Source: Microvirga antarctica (GTDB taxonomy: Bacteria > Pseudomonadota > Alphaproteobacteria > Rhizobiales > Beijerinckiaceae). From it: a stretch of 64,000 nt of DNA. The stretch covers positions 1-64,000 of the forward strand of contig NZ_JAGEMM010000006.1 of NCBI RefSeq assembly GCF_017921815.1. Reading direction: 5' to 3'. The notes below the pieces were generated by a model. It made no database searches, had not been told where the DNA came from, and worked only from the letters and a program-made list of their open reading frames with translations. The position numbers were made by a program, and so were the translations under genes. This document shows positions 30,002 to 37,796 of the stretch, one piece after another (positions within the stretch are counted from its first letter, which is position 1; each line of letters begins with the position of its first letter).

Positions 30002-30080
30002 GTCGTCGTCCTTCTGCTGGTTCCGACCCGGACAAAAGGACAGGGCTGCGCGAGACGCGCCCTGTCTGTCGCCTAACTGG

Positions 30081-31133
30081 TCACTTGAGCCCGACGGCCT
30101 TGTCGAATTCAGACGATAGTTCCTGGCCTGTCTTCAGAAGACGATCATTGCCGAAGAGGTTAATCTTGAGTTTTGACAGGGGCGGCTCGTTGCGCGGCGC
30201 AAGCTCTACATCCTTGCGGGGCGAGTAAAAATCGGCGGCCTTCACGTGCAGTTCCTGCCCCTCCTTGGTCATGAGCCAGCGGAGCAAAAGCTTTCCGGCA
30301 TTGGGATGGTTTGCCTTGGTGGGAACGGCTCCCATGAACTGTGCAATGGCAGTGCCCTCGTCCCAATAGATCAGCTCGATCGGCGAGCCTGCGGCCTTCG
30401 CCTCAAGAGCGCGATACCCACTGACGCCCCAGCTGACTGGCCGTTCGCCAGAGATGACAGAGCTGACGGCCGCCTCGTTTCCGCGTGTGAGAAGAATATC
30501 GCGCTCCTTGACGTTCTTCAGGAAGTCGACGCCGACCGCATCGACCACATTGAGCAGGGCTGCCGCGCCTGTTCCGCCGCGGGACGGCCTAGAGATGGCA
30601 ACTTTCCCGATCCATTTCGGATCGGATACAAGCGCCTTGAGCGATGTGGGCGCCTCTGCCTTCTTGAGGCTCGCCGTGTTGTAGATCCCGTACATCGGCG
30701 TGATGCCAAGGGCGTAGTAGTAGTTGTCGGGATCGTAGGTCCCGGGAAGCAGCACGTCCCGATCAGGCAGCGGCACCGGCTGGACGAAACCCTCGGTCTT
30801 GTAACGAACCATGTCGGCCGGTTCGGTGAGATTGATCAGATCGAAACTCACCTTGTTGGCAAGGCGATCCGCCTCGATAAGCTGCACCATCGGTTCAGTT
30901 GAGCGGCGAGTGTAGCTCACCTTGATGCCGGGATATTTCTTGGAGAACGCCTGGAGGAGTTCCTGCGCCGCATCCTCTTTTACCGCTCCGCCGAAATCGA
31001 CCGCTCCTTCCGCTTTCGCAGCCTGATAGAGCTCGTCCATCGTGGGGACCGTCGCCTGTGCGAGAGCCTCATGTGTCAGGCCAATCGGTAGAGTGAGAAT
31101 TCCTAGCAGAAGAGTTCCGAGACGGTGGCGCAT
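30081..31133 (-). CDS. ABC transporter periplasmic binding protein (iron/spermidine-type fold)
   Basis: A 350-residue exported protein, with a leader to about residue 26 (LTHEALA before QAT). The ELYQAAKAEGAVDFGG opening and the FSKKYPGIKVSYTR strand are those of the iron(III)/putrescine-type solute-binding family. The tyrosine pairs that bind iron in FbpA are not obvious, so the ligand may be organic. GAGGACTTC precedes the ATG. It lies 12 bases after the ATPase gene, in the order ATPase, binding protein, permease, exporter. Confidence 0.9.
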   Translation of the reverse strand: MRHRLGTLLLGILTLPIGLTHEALAQATVPTMDELYQAAKAEGAVDFGGAVKEDAAQELLQAFSKKYPGIKVSYTRRSTEPMVQLIEADRLANKVSFDLINLTEPADMVRYKTEGFVQPVPLPDRDVLLPGTYDPDNYYYALGITPMYGIYNTASLKKAEAPTSLKALVSDPKWIGKVAISRPSRGGTGAAALLNVVDAVGVDFLKNVKERDILLTRGNEAAVSSVISGERPVSWGVSGYRALEAKAAGSPIELIYWDEGTAIAQFMGAVPTKANHPNAGKLLLRWLMTKEGQELHVKAADFYSPRKDVELAPRNEPPLSKLKINLFGNDRLLKTGQELSSEFDKAVGLK

Positions 31134-31145
31134 GAAGTCCTCCCC

Positions 31146-32234
31146 TTATTGGTTTGTTGTCAGTACGAGGCAATCGGCAGGATCGAAGCTGAGAAACGTG
31201 GATGCATCGACATGGCGCTCTCCGGCTGCGCTGGGGCCCACGACCCGCAAAGCGGTGCCGCCGACATCGATGAGAAGATCAAGTTGCGCTCCGAGAAAGC
31301 TACGGCGCATCACCTGGCCTCGCCGGTGGTTCTCACCGGATCCCGCCTGCGGCGAGATCCGGATGTTCTCCGGTCTGATGTAGAGTTTGACTGCGCTGCC
31401 GTCCTTGAAATGCCTGTTCCCGCTTGTCGCGAGAACGTCTCCAAGTCCTGGAGTGCGCAGGCGGATGCAATTGTTGTCCGCCGGTCCCAGGACTTCGGCA
31501 TCGAACACGTTTGCGAGACCGATGAACTTGGCGACGAAGTCGGTTTCCGACCGGTAGTAGACGTCCTCCGCCGAGCCGACCTGTTCGATCCGCCCATTGT
31601 TCATTACGGCGATCCGGTCGGCCACGACCATCGCCTCGTTCTGATCGTGCGTCACGTAGATGCTCGTAATCTTCAGTTTGGTGAGAAGCGCCTTGATTTC
31701 GAATCGCATATGCTCACGAAGAGCCGCGTCCAGATTGCTCAACGGTTCATCGAAGAGAAGGATCTCGGGTTCGAGGACGAGGGCCCGCGCCAAGGCGACG
31801 CGCTGCTGTTGGCCACCGGACAATTCCGCGGAGTAGCGGTCGGCATAGGCGTCCATCTGGACCGTTGCTAGCGCGACCCGGACTTTCTCGGCCGTTGTGA
31901 TCTTGTCGAGACCGCGCAGGCGCAGGCCGTAACTGAGGTTCTCCGCAACCGTCTTGTGCGGCCAGATCGCGTAGCTCTGAAACACCATGGAGAGGGAGCG
32001 TCGCTCAGGCGGAACCATGATCGCCTCGGACGCGACGACTTTACCGTTCACCCTGATGGCGCCTGACGTCGGGCGAAGGAAGCCGGCAATCAAGCGGAGA
32101 AGTGTCGTTTTTCCGCAGCCACTCGATCCCAGAAGGACGACCGTCTCGCCTTCCTCAACGCGTAACGAAACGCCGTTCACGGCCCGGATGCCGGCAAAGC
32201 TCATGCTGACATTGTCGATTTCGAGCTTGCTCAT
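31146..32234 (-). CDS. ABC transporter ATP-binding protein (PotA/FbpC type)
   Basis: A 362-residue ATPase. Walker A is GSSGCGKT (36-43), the signature LSGGQQQRVALARA starts near 138, Walker B with its catalytic Glu is ILLFDEPLSNLD (about 158-169), and the switch His is H196 (VTHDQNEA). Residues about 240-362 form a TOBE-type regulatory domain. The ATG at 32234 is chosen because GGGGAGG precedes it; a longer frame would begin at 32258 inside the regulatory repeats. It heads a four-gene import/export operon. Confidence 0.93.
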   Translation of the reverse strand: MSKLEIDNVSMSFAGIRAVNGVSLRVEEGETVVLLGSSGCGKTTLLRLIAGFLRPTSGAIRVNGKVVASEAIMVPPERRSLSMVFQSYAIWPHKTVAENLSYGLRLRGLDKITTAEKVRVALATVQMDAYADRYSAELSGGQQQRVALARALVLEPEILLFDEPLSNLDAALREHMRFEIKALLTKLKITSIYVTHDQNEAMVVADRIAVMNNGRIEQVGSAEDVYYRSETDFVAKFIGLANVFDAEVLGPADNNCIRLRTPGLGDVLATSGNRHFKDGSAVKLYIRPENIRISPQAGSGENHRRGQVMRRSFLGAQLDLLIDVGGTALRVVGPSAAGERHVDASTFLSFDPADCLVLTTNQ

Positions 32235-32249
32235 GATCCTCCCCGGACC

Positions 32250-32278
32250 TGTCGACATTTGTCGGTCAACTGTTGACA
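32250..32278. promoter_or_regulatory. GntR-type operator, site 3 (GGTCAACTGTTGACA plus a half-site)
   Basis: A 15-bp inverted repeat at 32264-32278 (GTCAAC-T-GTTGAC, perfect over 13 bases) is followed toward the gene by a further TGTCGACA at 32250-32257. It lies 30 bases upstream of the ABC ATPase ATG and could bind two dimers. Confidence 0.72.
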
Positions 32279-32358
32279 GATTATAGTCTGGGTCGAGTCC
32301 TGTCTGTCAAGCGCTTGGTGCGCTGCTCGCGCGGAAGAGATTGGGAGACGGGCATGCG

Positions 32359-33054
32359 TCAGTCTGCGGAAAGACGTTCCAGAGCGCCGCGGATATGTTG
32401 GCGCATCAGCGTCTCGGCTAAATGAGCATCGCGGGTCGTCATGGCAGCGACAATCGCCCTGTGCTCGTCGAACGCGATTGCGGCGCGCCCTGGCGACGAG
32501 CTGGCTCTAAAGCGATGGATTCGGAGAAAGTGATAGAGGTCCCGGCACAAGAGATCGACCAGGCGGGCATTTCCGCTCGCCTGGGCGATCCGGAAGTGAA
32601 AATCTAGATCTCCGGCGCGCTGATAATAGGCCGAGCCGACTTGGAGCTCAGTCCCATGGCGATGTTTTTCCAGTAGCGCCGCTAGATCGACCAGGTCCGC
32701 CTCGCTCATGTTTTCTGTGGCAAGGCGGGTTGCCGCTCCCTCCAGCACTTCGCGGATTTGAAAAATCTCGCGAATGTCGTCCGTAGAGGTCACGACCACC
32801 CGCATGCCGAGATTGGGCGTGTATTCGACGAGCTTCCGGCCGGCGAGACGGCTCAACGCCTCGCGAAGAGGGCCGCGGCTGATCCCAAGCTGCCGAGCGA
32901 TCGAGGCCTCGCGAATGCGTGCCCCGGGCGCCAGTTCTCCGCGTTCAATCGCCTCGATCAGGATATCGACAACCTTGTCCGAGAGGGATTGGGCCACAAC
33001 GTTCGTGCGCAGAACCGAGTCGGATTCCCCTTCTGAATTGACCAACGATACCAT
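32359..33054 (-). CDS. GntR-family (FCD domain) transcriptional regulator
   Basis: A 231-residue regulator. Residues about 24-90 form the winged helix-turn-helix (EASIARQLGISRGPLREALSR is the recognition region). Residues about 93-225 are an FCD ligand-binding domain, with the metal-binding set D149, H153, H198 and H220 visible in DLDFHF, DEHRA and LMRQHIR. FCD proteins sense carboxylic acids. The ATG at 33054 follows GAGGTGGG; a GTG six codons upstream is less likely. It lies downstream of the cyclodeaminase-family gene and its operator (site 4), so it is probably autoregulated, and it is the best candidate for the repressor acting at sites 1-4. Confidence 0.92.
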   Translation of the reverse strand: MVSLVNSEGESDSVLRTNVVAQSLSDKVVDILIEAIERGELAPGARIREASIARQLGISRGPLREALSRLAGRKLVEYTPNLGMRVVVTSTDDIREIFQIREVLEGAATRLATENMSEADLVDLAALLEKHRHGTELQVGSAYYQRAGDLDFHFRIAQASGNARLVDLLCRDLYHFLRIHRFRASSSPGRAAIAFDEHRAIVAAMTTRDAHLAETLMRQHIRGALERLSAD

Positions 33055-33149
33055 CGGGCGCACCCACCTCACTGCCGCTCGCTTGATCGCGGACGACGAT
33101 CTATAAAGTAACCCCGGCGTCCGGCGTCAACCCGTGGCCTGGCAAGTGG

Positions 33150-33177
33150 CCGTGGAGAAGAGGCCGCGGAGAAGAGG
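33150..33177. repeat. Two tandem copies of a 14-bp unit
   Basis: CCGTGGAGAAGAGG followed directly by CCGCGGAGAAGAGG (one difference), between the GntR start and the stop of the upstream gene. It may be replication slippage; no function is apparent. Confidence 0.5.
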
Positions 33178-33185
33178 CCGCCTAC

Positions 33186-34274
33186 TCAGTTCCGAATAGA
33201 CTGCAGAAAGAACGAGTCGGGAAGTTCGATGCCAACCCCGGCGTCTCGTGCTTTCTCGTAAATCCTTCCCGCTACAGCGGCGAACTGCACGCCGTGGATG
33301 TTGCCGCGCTCGGAAAAAGTGATGTCTTCCGGTCTTTTCCGGCCCCGTGAAGGGTCGGCCAGCAATTCCCCGAAAAGACTACGCCGCTCGCGGGGGATGC
33401 GGGCAAACCGCTGACCGGCGCCGTGTTCAGACTTACGACCGTTCGCCGCAAATGTCAGGCATTCCTCTTCGACAGCCCAGGAGTCGAGCTCGACCGGAGC
33501 CGTCGCATTGCCGAAACGCAGCGCTGCGTCGACCCGCTGGTTGGCCTCGTCGTCCAGGGTCCCGCCAATGCAGGTGATGTGAGTGCCGTCTTCCAGATGC
33601 CGACCCATGATCATCGGGCCGATCGCATTGGCGCAGGACGAGACGATGTCGGCCCCCACATAGACATCCTCCGGCCGCCCGACCGCTTCAGCCGCGATCT
33701 GGTAGCGGTCTTCGATCTCCCGGGCGAAGGCGGCACGGTTCGCCTCTGTTGGGCTGAAAATCCGAATCTTGCGAATGGGGCGCACTGCCGTGATGGCGGC
33801 CACATGCGTTCGTGCCATTCCGCCCGCCCCCAGGATTCCGAGGGTGGTGGCGTCCTCACGGGCCATGTAGCGAATGCCAAGGGCGGAATCCGCCCCCACG
33901 CGCATTTTCTGGATCAGTCCATCGTGAAGAATGGCCTTCAGGCCGCCGTCGGTCGCATCGAAGACCATGACGAGGCCCAAGTAAGTCCCGGGCTGGACGC
34001 AGTATTTTTCCTTGCGCTTGAGACCGTCGACTTCCCTGGTGAAAATCATGTCGGACTTAATGCGCAGCGCCGCGTATCCTGCTGAGCCTATCCCGACGGC
34101 GAGGCCCAGCTGATAGTTCGAATTGTCCTCCTTGGGCAGGCCCTGAAGGTCGATCCGTGGTGGTCCGCAGCTCTCGTGAGCCGCAAAGGCACGATAGGCG
34201 CTATCAAGCACGTCGACGAAGTCCGTCGGGTCGATCAGGGGTGCGATGGCGGCGTTGTCGAGGAGAAGAGTCAT
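33186..34274 (-). CDS. Ornithine cyclodeaminase/mu-crystallin-family oxidoreductase
   Basis: A 362-residue member of the OCD/mu-crystallin family. The NAD-binding LGILGAGGMARTHVAA lies near residue 150, preceded by the conserved KMRVGADSALGIRYMA segment. Family members include ornithine cyclodeaminase, ketimine reductases and alanine dehydrogenase. The residue environment does not let me pick one. It begins 51 bases downstream of operator site 4 and is followed by the GntR gene after 131 bases. In this regulon it may reduce an imine or act on an amino-acid intermediate. Confidence 0.88.
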   Translation of the reverse strand: MTLLLDNAAIAPLIDPTDFVDVLDSAYRAFAAHESCGPPRIDLQGLPKEDNSNYQLGLAVGIGSAGYAALRIKSDMIFTREVDGLKRKEKYCVQPGTYLGLVMVFDATDGGLKAILHDGLIQKMRVGADSALGIRYMAREDATTLGILGAGGMARTHVAAITAVRPIRKIRIFSPTEANRAAFAREIEDRYQIAAEAVGRPEDVYVGADIVSSCANAIGPMIMGRHLEDGTHITCIGGTLDDEANQRVDAALRFGNATAPVELDSWAVEEECLTFAANGRKSEHGAGQRFARIPRERRSLFGELLADPSRGRKRPEDITFSERGNIHGVQFAAVAGRIYEKARDAGVGIELPDSFFLQSIRN

Positions 34275-34325
34275 TCGGCCCCCAGTCGAGCAATCTCACA
34301 CCACAATAAGACCACGTCATGAGTT

Positions 34326-34340
34326 TGTCGACAGTTGACA
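34326..34340. promoter_or_regulatory. GntR-type operator, site 4 (TGTCGACAGTTGACA)
   Basis: The exact reverse complement of site 1, 51 bases upstream of the cyclodeaminase-family ATG and just outside the end of the chromate-transporter genes. It would control the cyclodeaminase-gntR unit. Confidence 0.75.
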
Positions 34341-34346
34341 CTGCGT

Positions 34347-34883
34347 TTAGGAATGTTTTACGAATGTGACGAACAAGAGGGCACCGATCGCGAGCAGAAT
34401 GAGGGGATTGATGCGCGGCAGAATGGTGATGGCCAGGGCCGATGCGCCCGCCAGCACGAAACCCGGAATGCCGGTTTCGGCGATCCGTACAATCGACACG
34501 ACCCCCGCGAGCAGCAGTCCCGCGCCAATGGGCGCAAGGCCTCGCTCAAGAGCCGTATGCCAGCGCTTTCCGCGGTGGCGGTTCCACACATGGGCCACGC
34601 CGTAACAGAGCAGCGACGACGGCAGGAACAGTCCAAGGGTCGCGGCCAGGGCTCCACCCCAGCCCGCGACCTTCCACCCGATCAGGGTGGACAGCATCGA
34701 TCCGGGCCCGGGGGCCCCGCGGGAGATGGCGAAGAGGTTCACGAATTCCCGTGCGGTGACCCAATGGTGCACATCAACGGACTGGTGTTGGATTCCCGCG
34801 AAGATGCTTCCGCCGCCGCCGAAGGATATCAGAGAAAACGGAACGAAGACCGACAGGAGCGCCCAGTACGGATTGTCGCGCAT
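34347..34883 (-). CDS. Chromate transporter half, second subunit (short-chain CHR)
   Basis: A 178-residue membrane protein with about five or six hydrophobic segments. VPFSLISFGGGGSIFAGI and ISRGAPGPGSMLSTLIGWK match the CHR (ChrA) half-transporter motifs. It is translated directly after the other half: the preceding stop and this start overlap by one base (TAATG). Short-chain CHR pairs may export chromate or other oxyanions as heterodimers. A long upstream frame is only overlap with the other subunit. Confidence 0.88.
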   Translation of the reverse strand: MRDNPYWALLSVFVPFSLISFGGGGSIFAGIQHQSVDVHHWVTAREFVNLFAISRGAPGPGSMLSTLIGWKVAGWGGALAATLGLFLPSSLLCYGVAHVWNRHRGKRWHTALERGLAPIGAGLLLAGVVSIVRIAETGIPGFVLAGASALAITILPRINPLILLAIGALLFVTFVKHS

Positions 34884-35452
34884 TAAACATCGCTCCTGAG
34901 AAACGCCATCGCCACGCTGATCACCCCGAGAACCGCGACGACAGGCAACAACGGCCATTTCAGAAAGCCGACCGCGATGACGGTTGCGGCCATCACCAAG
35001 CTTGGGACGTAGGCCCGAGCAGCACGACGTGCACCTTTGACGGCCACCGCAAACATTAGGCCGATGGCCACGGCCGCCGCGCCGCTGAGCCCGCGGTGCA
35101 GCCATGCCAGATCTGCGAACGTCTCGTAGAGCGAAACCAGCGCAATGACCGCCAGAAAGGGGCCGACCAGAAGACCCAGCAAAGCGGCGGCAGCGCCCCG
35201 CGGTCCCAGCAGTCGCTGGCCAATATAGACAGTCAGGTTTGTGATGTTTGCGCCAGGAAGGATCTGGCCGAGCGCCAGACCGTTCATGAATTCATCCTCC
35301 GTGATCCAACGGCGTCGGGTGACGAACTCGCGATGGATCCACGCCGACAGCCCGCCCCCGAAACTGAAGAGACCAATCCACAGACAAATCGTGAAAAGTG
35401 CAAAGACCGTCGGCGATTTCAGCGTCGATTCGGTGTCATCCGCGGGCGTCAT
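34883..35452 (-). CDS. Chromate transporter half, first subunit (short-chain CHR)
   Basis: A 189-residue membrane protein of the CHR family, with LFSFGGGLSAWIHREFV and LALGQILPGANITNLTVYIG, the PGP-like motif being PGA here. It forms a pair with the gene downstream, which it overlaps by one base. The two genes lack a linked chromate regulator (ChrB), so the natural anion is uncertain. Confidence 0.88.
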   Translation of the reverse strand: MTPADDTESTLKSPTVFALFTICLWIGLFSFGGGLSAWIHREFVTRRRWITEDEFMNGLALGQILPGANITNLTVYIGQRLLGPRGAAAALLGLLVGPFLAVIALVSLYETFADLAWLHRGLSGAAAVAIGLMFAVAVKGARRAARAYVPSLVMAATVIAVGFLKWPLLPVVAVLGVISVAMAFLRSDV

Positions 35453-35885
35453 AGAAGAGCAGTGCGACCTTGGACAGGTCTCGTCAATAGTGTTTGCGAC
35501 AGGCTAACCGTCAGGCGCCCCCGCCGACGCACGGCTTGTCATCGGCTTGCCCTGGGCTGCGTCGCTGTGCTGGCGGGAGCCCAGAGGATGACCCGAGATC
35601 GTCGGCATGCATCTCGCTGATGTGTGCTCGCTTGGACTTTCCGCATTGGACGCACGGTCTGGTCACCGGAGCGACGCTCGACCCGAAAAGGAATGTCATC
35701 GAACGGTGTGGCTAACCCAGATATTTGCCAAGCTGTGAGGATTGCATGAGGCCTTCAATCGTCCTGTGGAAAATGTCTTCAAGTGACAGCTGCTCAGCGA
35801 TAACAATGCGATGTCGTGCATTGCCTCGGGAAGGAGTGCGTGATGCACTGTGCCTGACAACGGTGGCGACGAAAAGGGACCTGAT
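35453..35885. other. Divergent intergenic region
   Basis: About 430 bases between the chromate-transporter pair (minus) and the M24-family gene (plus). It should hold both promoters. No copy of the 15-bp GntR-type operator occurs here, and no RNA gene or strong hairpin was recognised. Confidence 0.4.
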
Positions 35886-37007
35886 ATGGCAGCCGCGGAT
35901 GAAGTGCAGGCCCGATTGAAGCGGCTTCGAGCTGCCATGCTGGGAAACGGCTATTCGGCGATCATCTTGGCCGGAAACTGCGAGTTCCAGCAGAAGGGCT
36001 ATATCCGCTATTACGCGGATTGGCGCTTGCATGGCGGATCGGCCTACATGGTGATTCCGATGTCCGGCGACCCTATCCTTTTCTTGGGGCTTGGCGCGCA
36101 GGCGGAGTGGGCAAAAGAGTTGAGCGCCGTGAAGGATACGCGTGGCGTGATCGACAAGATTGAGAGCCTCTTGACCGAGCTGCGAACCATGACGGCAGCA
36201 GGGGATCGTGTCGGCGTGGTGGGCTTGACTAATCTTGTGTCCTTCGGGGATGCCACCAGGCTCTTGCGCGGGCTCGAAGACCGCGTTGTTGAAGACGCAA
36301 CGCACCTCGTTGAGGATCTTTGGACGACGCTTTCTACGAATGACGCTGTTGCGGTGGAGGTCTCCCACTGCCTCGTGTCGCGGATCTTCGATGCCTTTCG
36401 GGATGCCCTTCGTCCCGGACGCACCGAGCGAGAGGTTGTCGCCGACGCGTACCGCGTCGCCATCCAAGGTGGCTGCCTCGAAGGCGTCATCCATCTCAAT
36501 CACGACATGAAGAGCGGCACACGTCCGGCAACGGATCGCCAGATCGACCGTGAGGACATCTACAAGATGTTCATGGAGTTCCTCACTCCAGGCGGGTATC
36601 TGATCGAACTCGGGGGCTGTTTCTCGTTCCGCGCTCCGAACGACGGCTGGCAGCGAAAATTCGATCTCGTGGCTCTCGCGATCTCTGAAGCGATGACGGC
36701 GATCCGCCCAGGAATGATCGCCGACGATGTGGTGCAGGTCATTCGCAGGACGTATGAGAAAGCGGGAGTCGAAATCGTCGGCAGGAGATTGTGGGACTTT
36801 CACGGCCAGGGCATGCATTCCCTGCTTCGCCCGTTCGGGATGCCTGGTTCCGTCGACCCGATCACGGACAATATGATGATCAACATCCACCCCGGGCTTA
36901 TCACGTCAGACCGCCTCGGCATCTCGGCCACCAACAACTACATCGTCACGCCGAGTGGCGGGCGCGCCCTCGGCGATTTCCAGCATCGATGGCACGTGGT
37001 CGGATAG
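35886..37007 (+). CDS. M24 (aminopeptidase P/creatinase)-family protein, metal ligands altered
   Basis: A 373-residue protein with the creatinase-like N-terminal domain (about 1-145) and a pita-bread C-terminal domain. In true M24 metallopeptidases two Asp, one His and two Glu bind two metals. Here the corresponding places read LIELGGCFSF, DFHGQGMHSL, INIHPGL and SATNNYIVTP, so most ligands are replaced. This resembles creatinase-type members that use a His without metal. The ATG at 35886 has AAGGGA upstream; a GTG 12 codons earlier is less likely. It may hydrolyse a C-N bond of a small compound related to the neighbouring island. Substrate unknown. Confidence 0.82.
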   Translation: MAAADEVQARLKRLRAAMLGNGYSAIILAGNCEFQQKGYIRYYADWRLHGGSAYMVIPMSGDPILFLGLGAQAEWAKELSAVKDTRGVIDKIESLLTELRTMTAAGDRVGVVGLTNLVSFGDATRLLRGLEDRVVEDATHLVEDLWTTLSTNDAVAVEVSHCLVSRIFDAFRDALRPGRTEREVVADAYRVAIQGGCLEGVIHLNHDMKSGTRPATDRQIDREDIYKMFMEFLTPGGYLIELGGCFSFRAPNDGWQRKFDLVALAISEAMTAIRPGMIADDVVQVIRRTYEKAGVEIVGRRLWDFHGQGMHSLLRPFGMPGSVDPITDNMMINIHPGLITSDRLGISATNNYIVTPSGGRALGDFQHRWHVVG

Positions 37008-37273
37008 ATCGCTTCTCGTGCGGCAGGAGGCCTGACGCCGCGCAAGTCACGCGCTACCGGAAGGCTGAGATGACGGCAGGTCTCCTCGATCGGAGACAGC
37101 GCCGGGCGAGCGCCACCCTTGAGCTCCCGCGCGTGGCAGCCATCCCGTAAGATTGCGCCCATGAGGTCGCTTCAGGCAATCGCGTGCCTAAATGGGAAGT
37201 CGCCTCGTTGGCTTGTGCCACCGAGGGTCAAGGCCCTGCACCTTGAAGCGCCAAAGCAAAAAAGAAGTTCCGC

Positions 37274-37558
37274 CTAGAACTCGTCAGAGCTGTCGCGGCA
37301 TCGATAGCCGATGAAGCACTGGGGGTTATTGGAACTGGGTACCCATGCCGGTTCAGGGAACTGATCGACGAGGCACTGCGCGCCGCTTTTGACGAAACGC
37401 GCATAGGTATTCGGCCCCGTGTCGAGGACGACTGCGCCCTCTTTGAGAACCAGTTGCCGGTTCTCTGAGCAAGGACGCTGGGATGTCGGCGGTCCAACTT
37501 GCGCGAGGGCCGCTGTCGAGACGAAAGCGAGAACAAATCCGGTCAGCACGCATTTCAT
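37274..37558 (-). CDS. Small exported cysteine-containing protein, function unknown
   Basis: A 94-residue protein with a clear signal peptide (MKCVLTGFVLAFVSTAALAQ, cleavage after ALA). The mature part is short and has four cysteines (RPCSEN, AQCLVD, PQCFIG, YRCRD), likely two disulfide bonds. GGAGG lies eight bases before the ATG. It is a single gene. No family was recognised; it is probably periplasmic. Confidence 0.7.
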   Translation of the reverse strand: MKCVLTGFVLAFVSTAALAQVGPPTSQRPCSENRQLVLKEGAVVLDTGPNTYARFVKSGAQCLVDQFPEPAWVPSSNNPQCFIGYRCRDSSDEF

Positions 37559-37796
37559 GTCATGTCCTCCAGGTCCAACGAACGTTTGGCGTCCCCACGG
37601 AGCATTGCAGGTTCATCGCAAGGTCGGAGCCATAATACGTTAGGCATTCGCCGTCCGGCAAGACGGAACCGCGTGGGGGAGCGACGTGCTCGGATGGAGT
37701 CTAAGGCGCGGAAAGAACAGGTCATCGGCGCCCACGACGTTCAGGGATGGCGAACGCGATGCATCGGCTGGCCGTGCCCCGCGTTGCCCCGGTTCC

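Noticed and set aside
35712..36890. A 392-codon minus-strand frame opposite the M24-family gene.
   Set aside because: The plus-strand protein has clear family structure and a ribosome binding site; the minus frame has neither.
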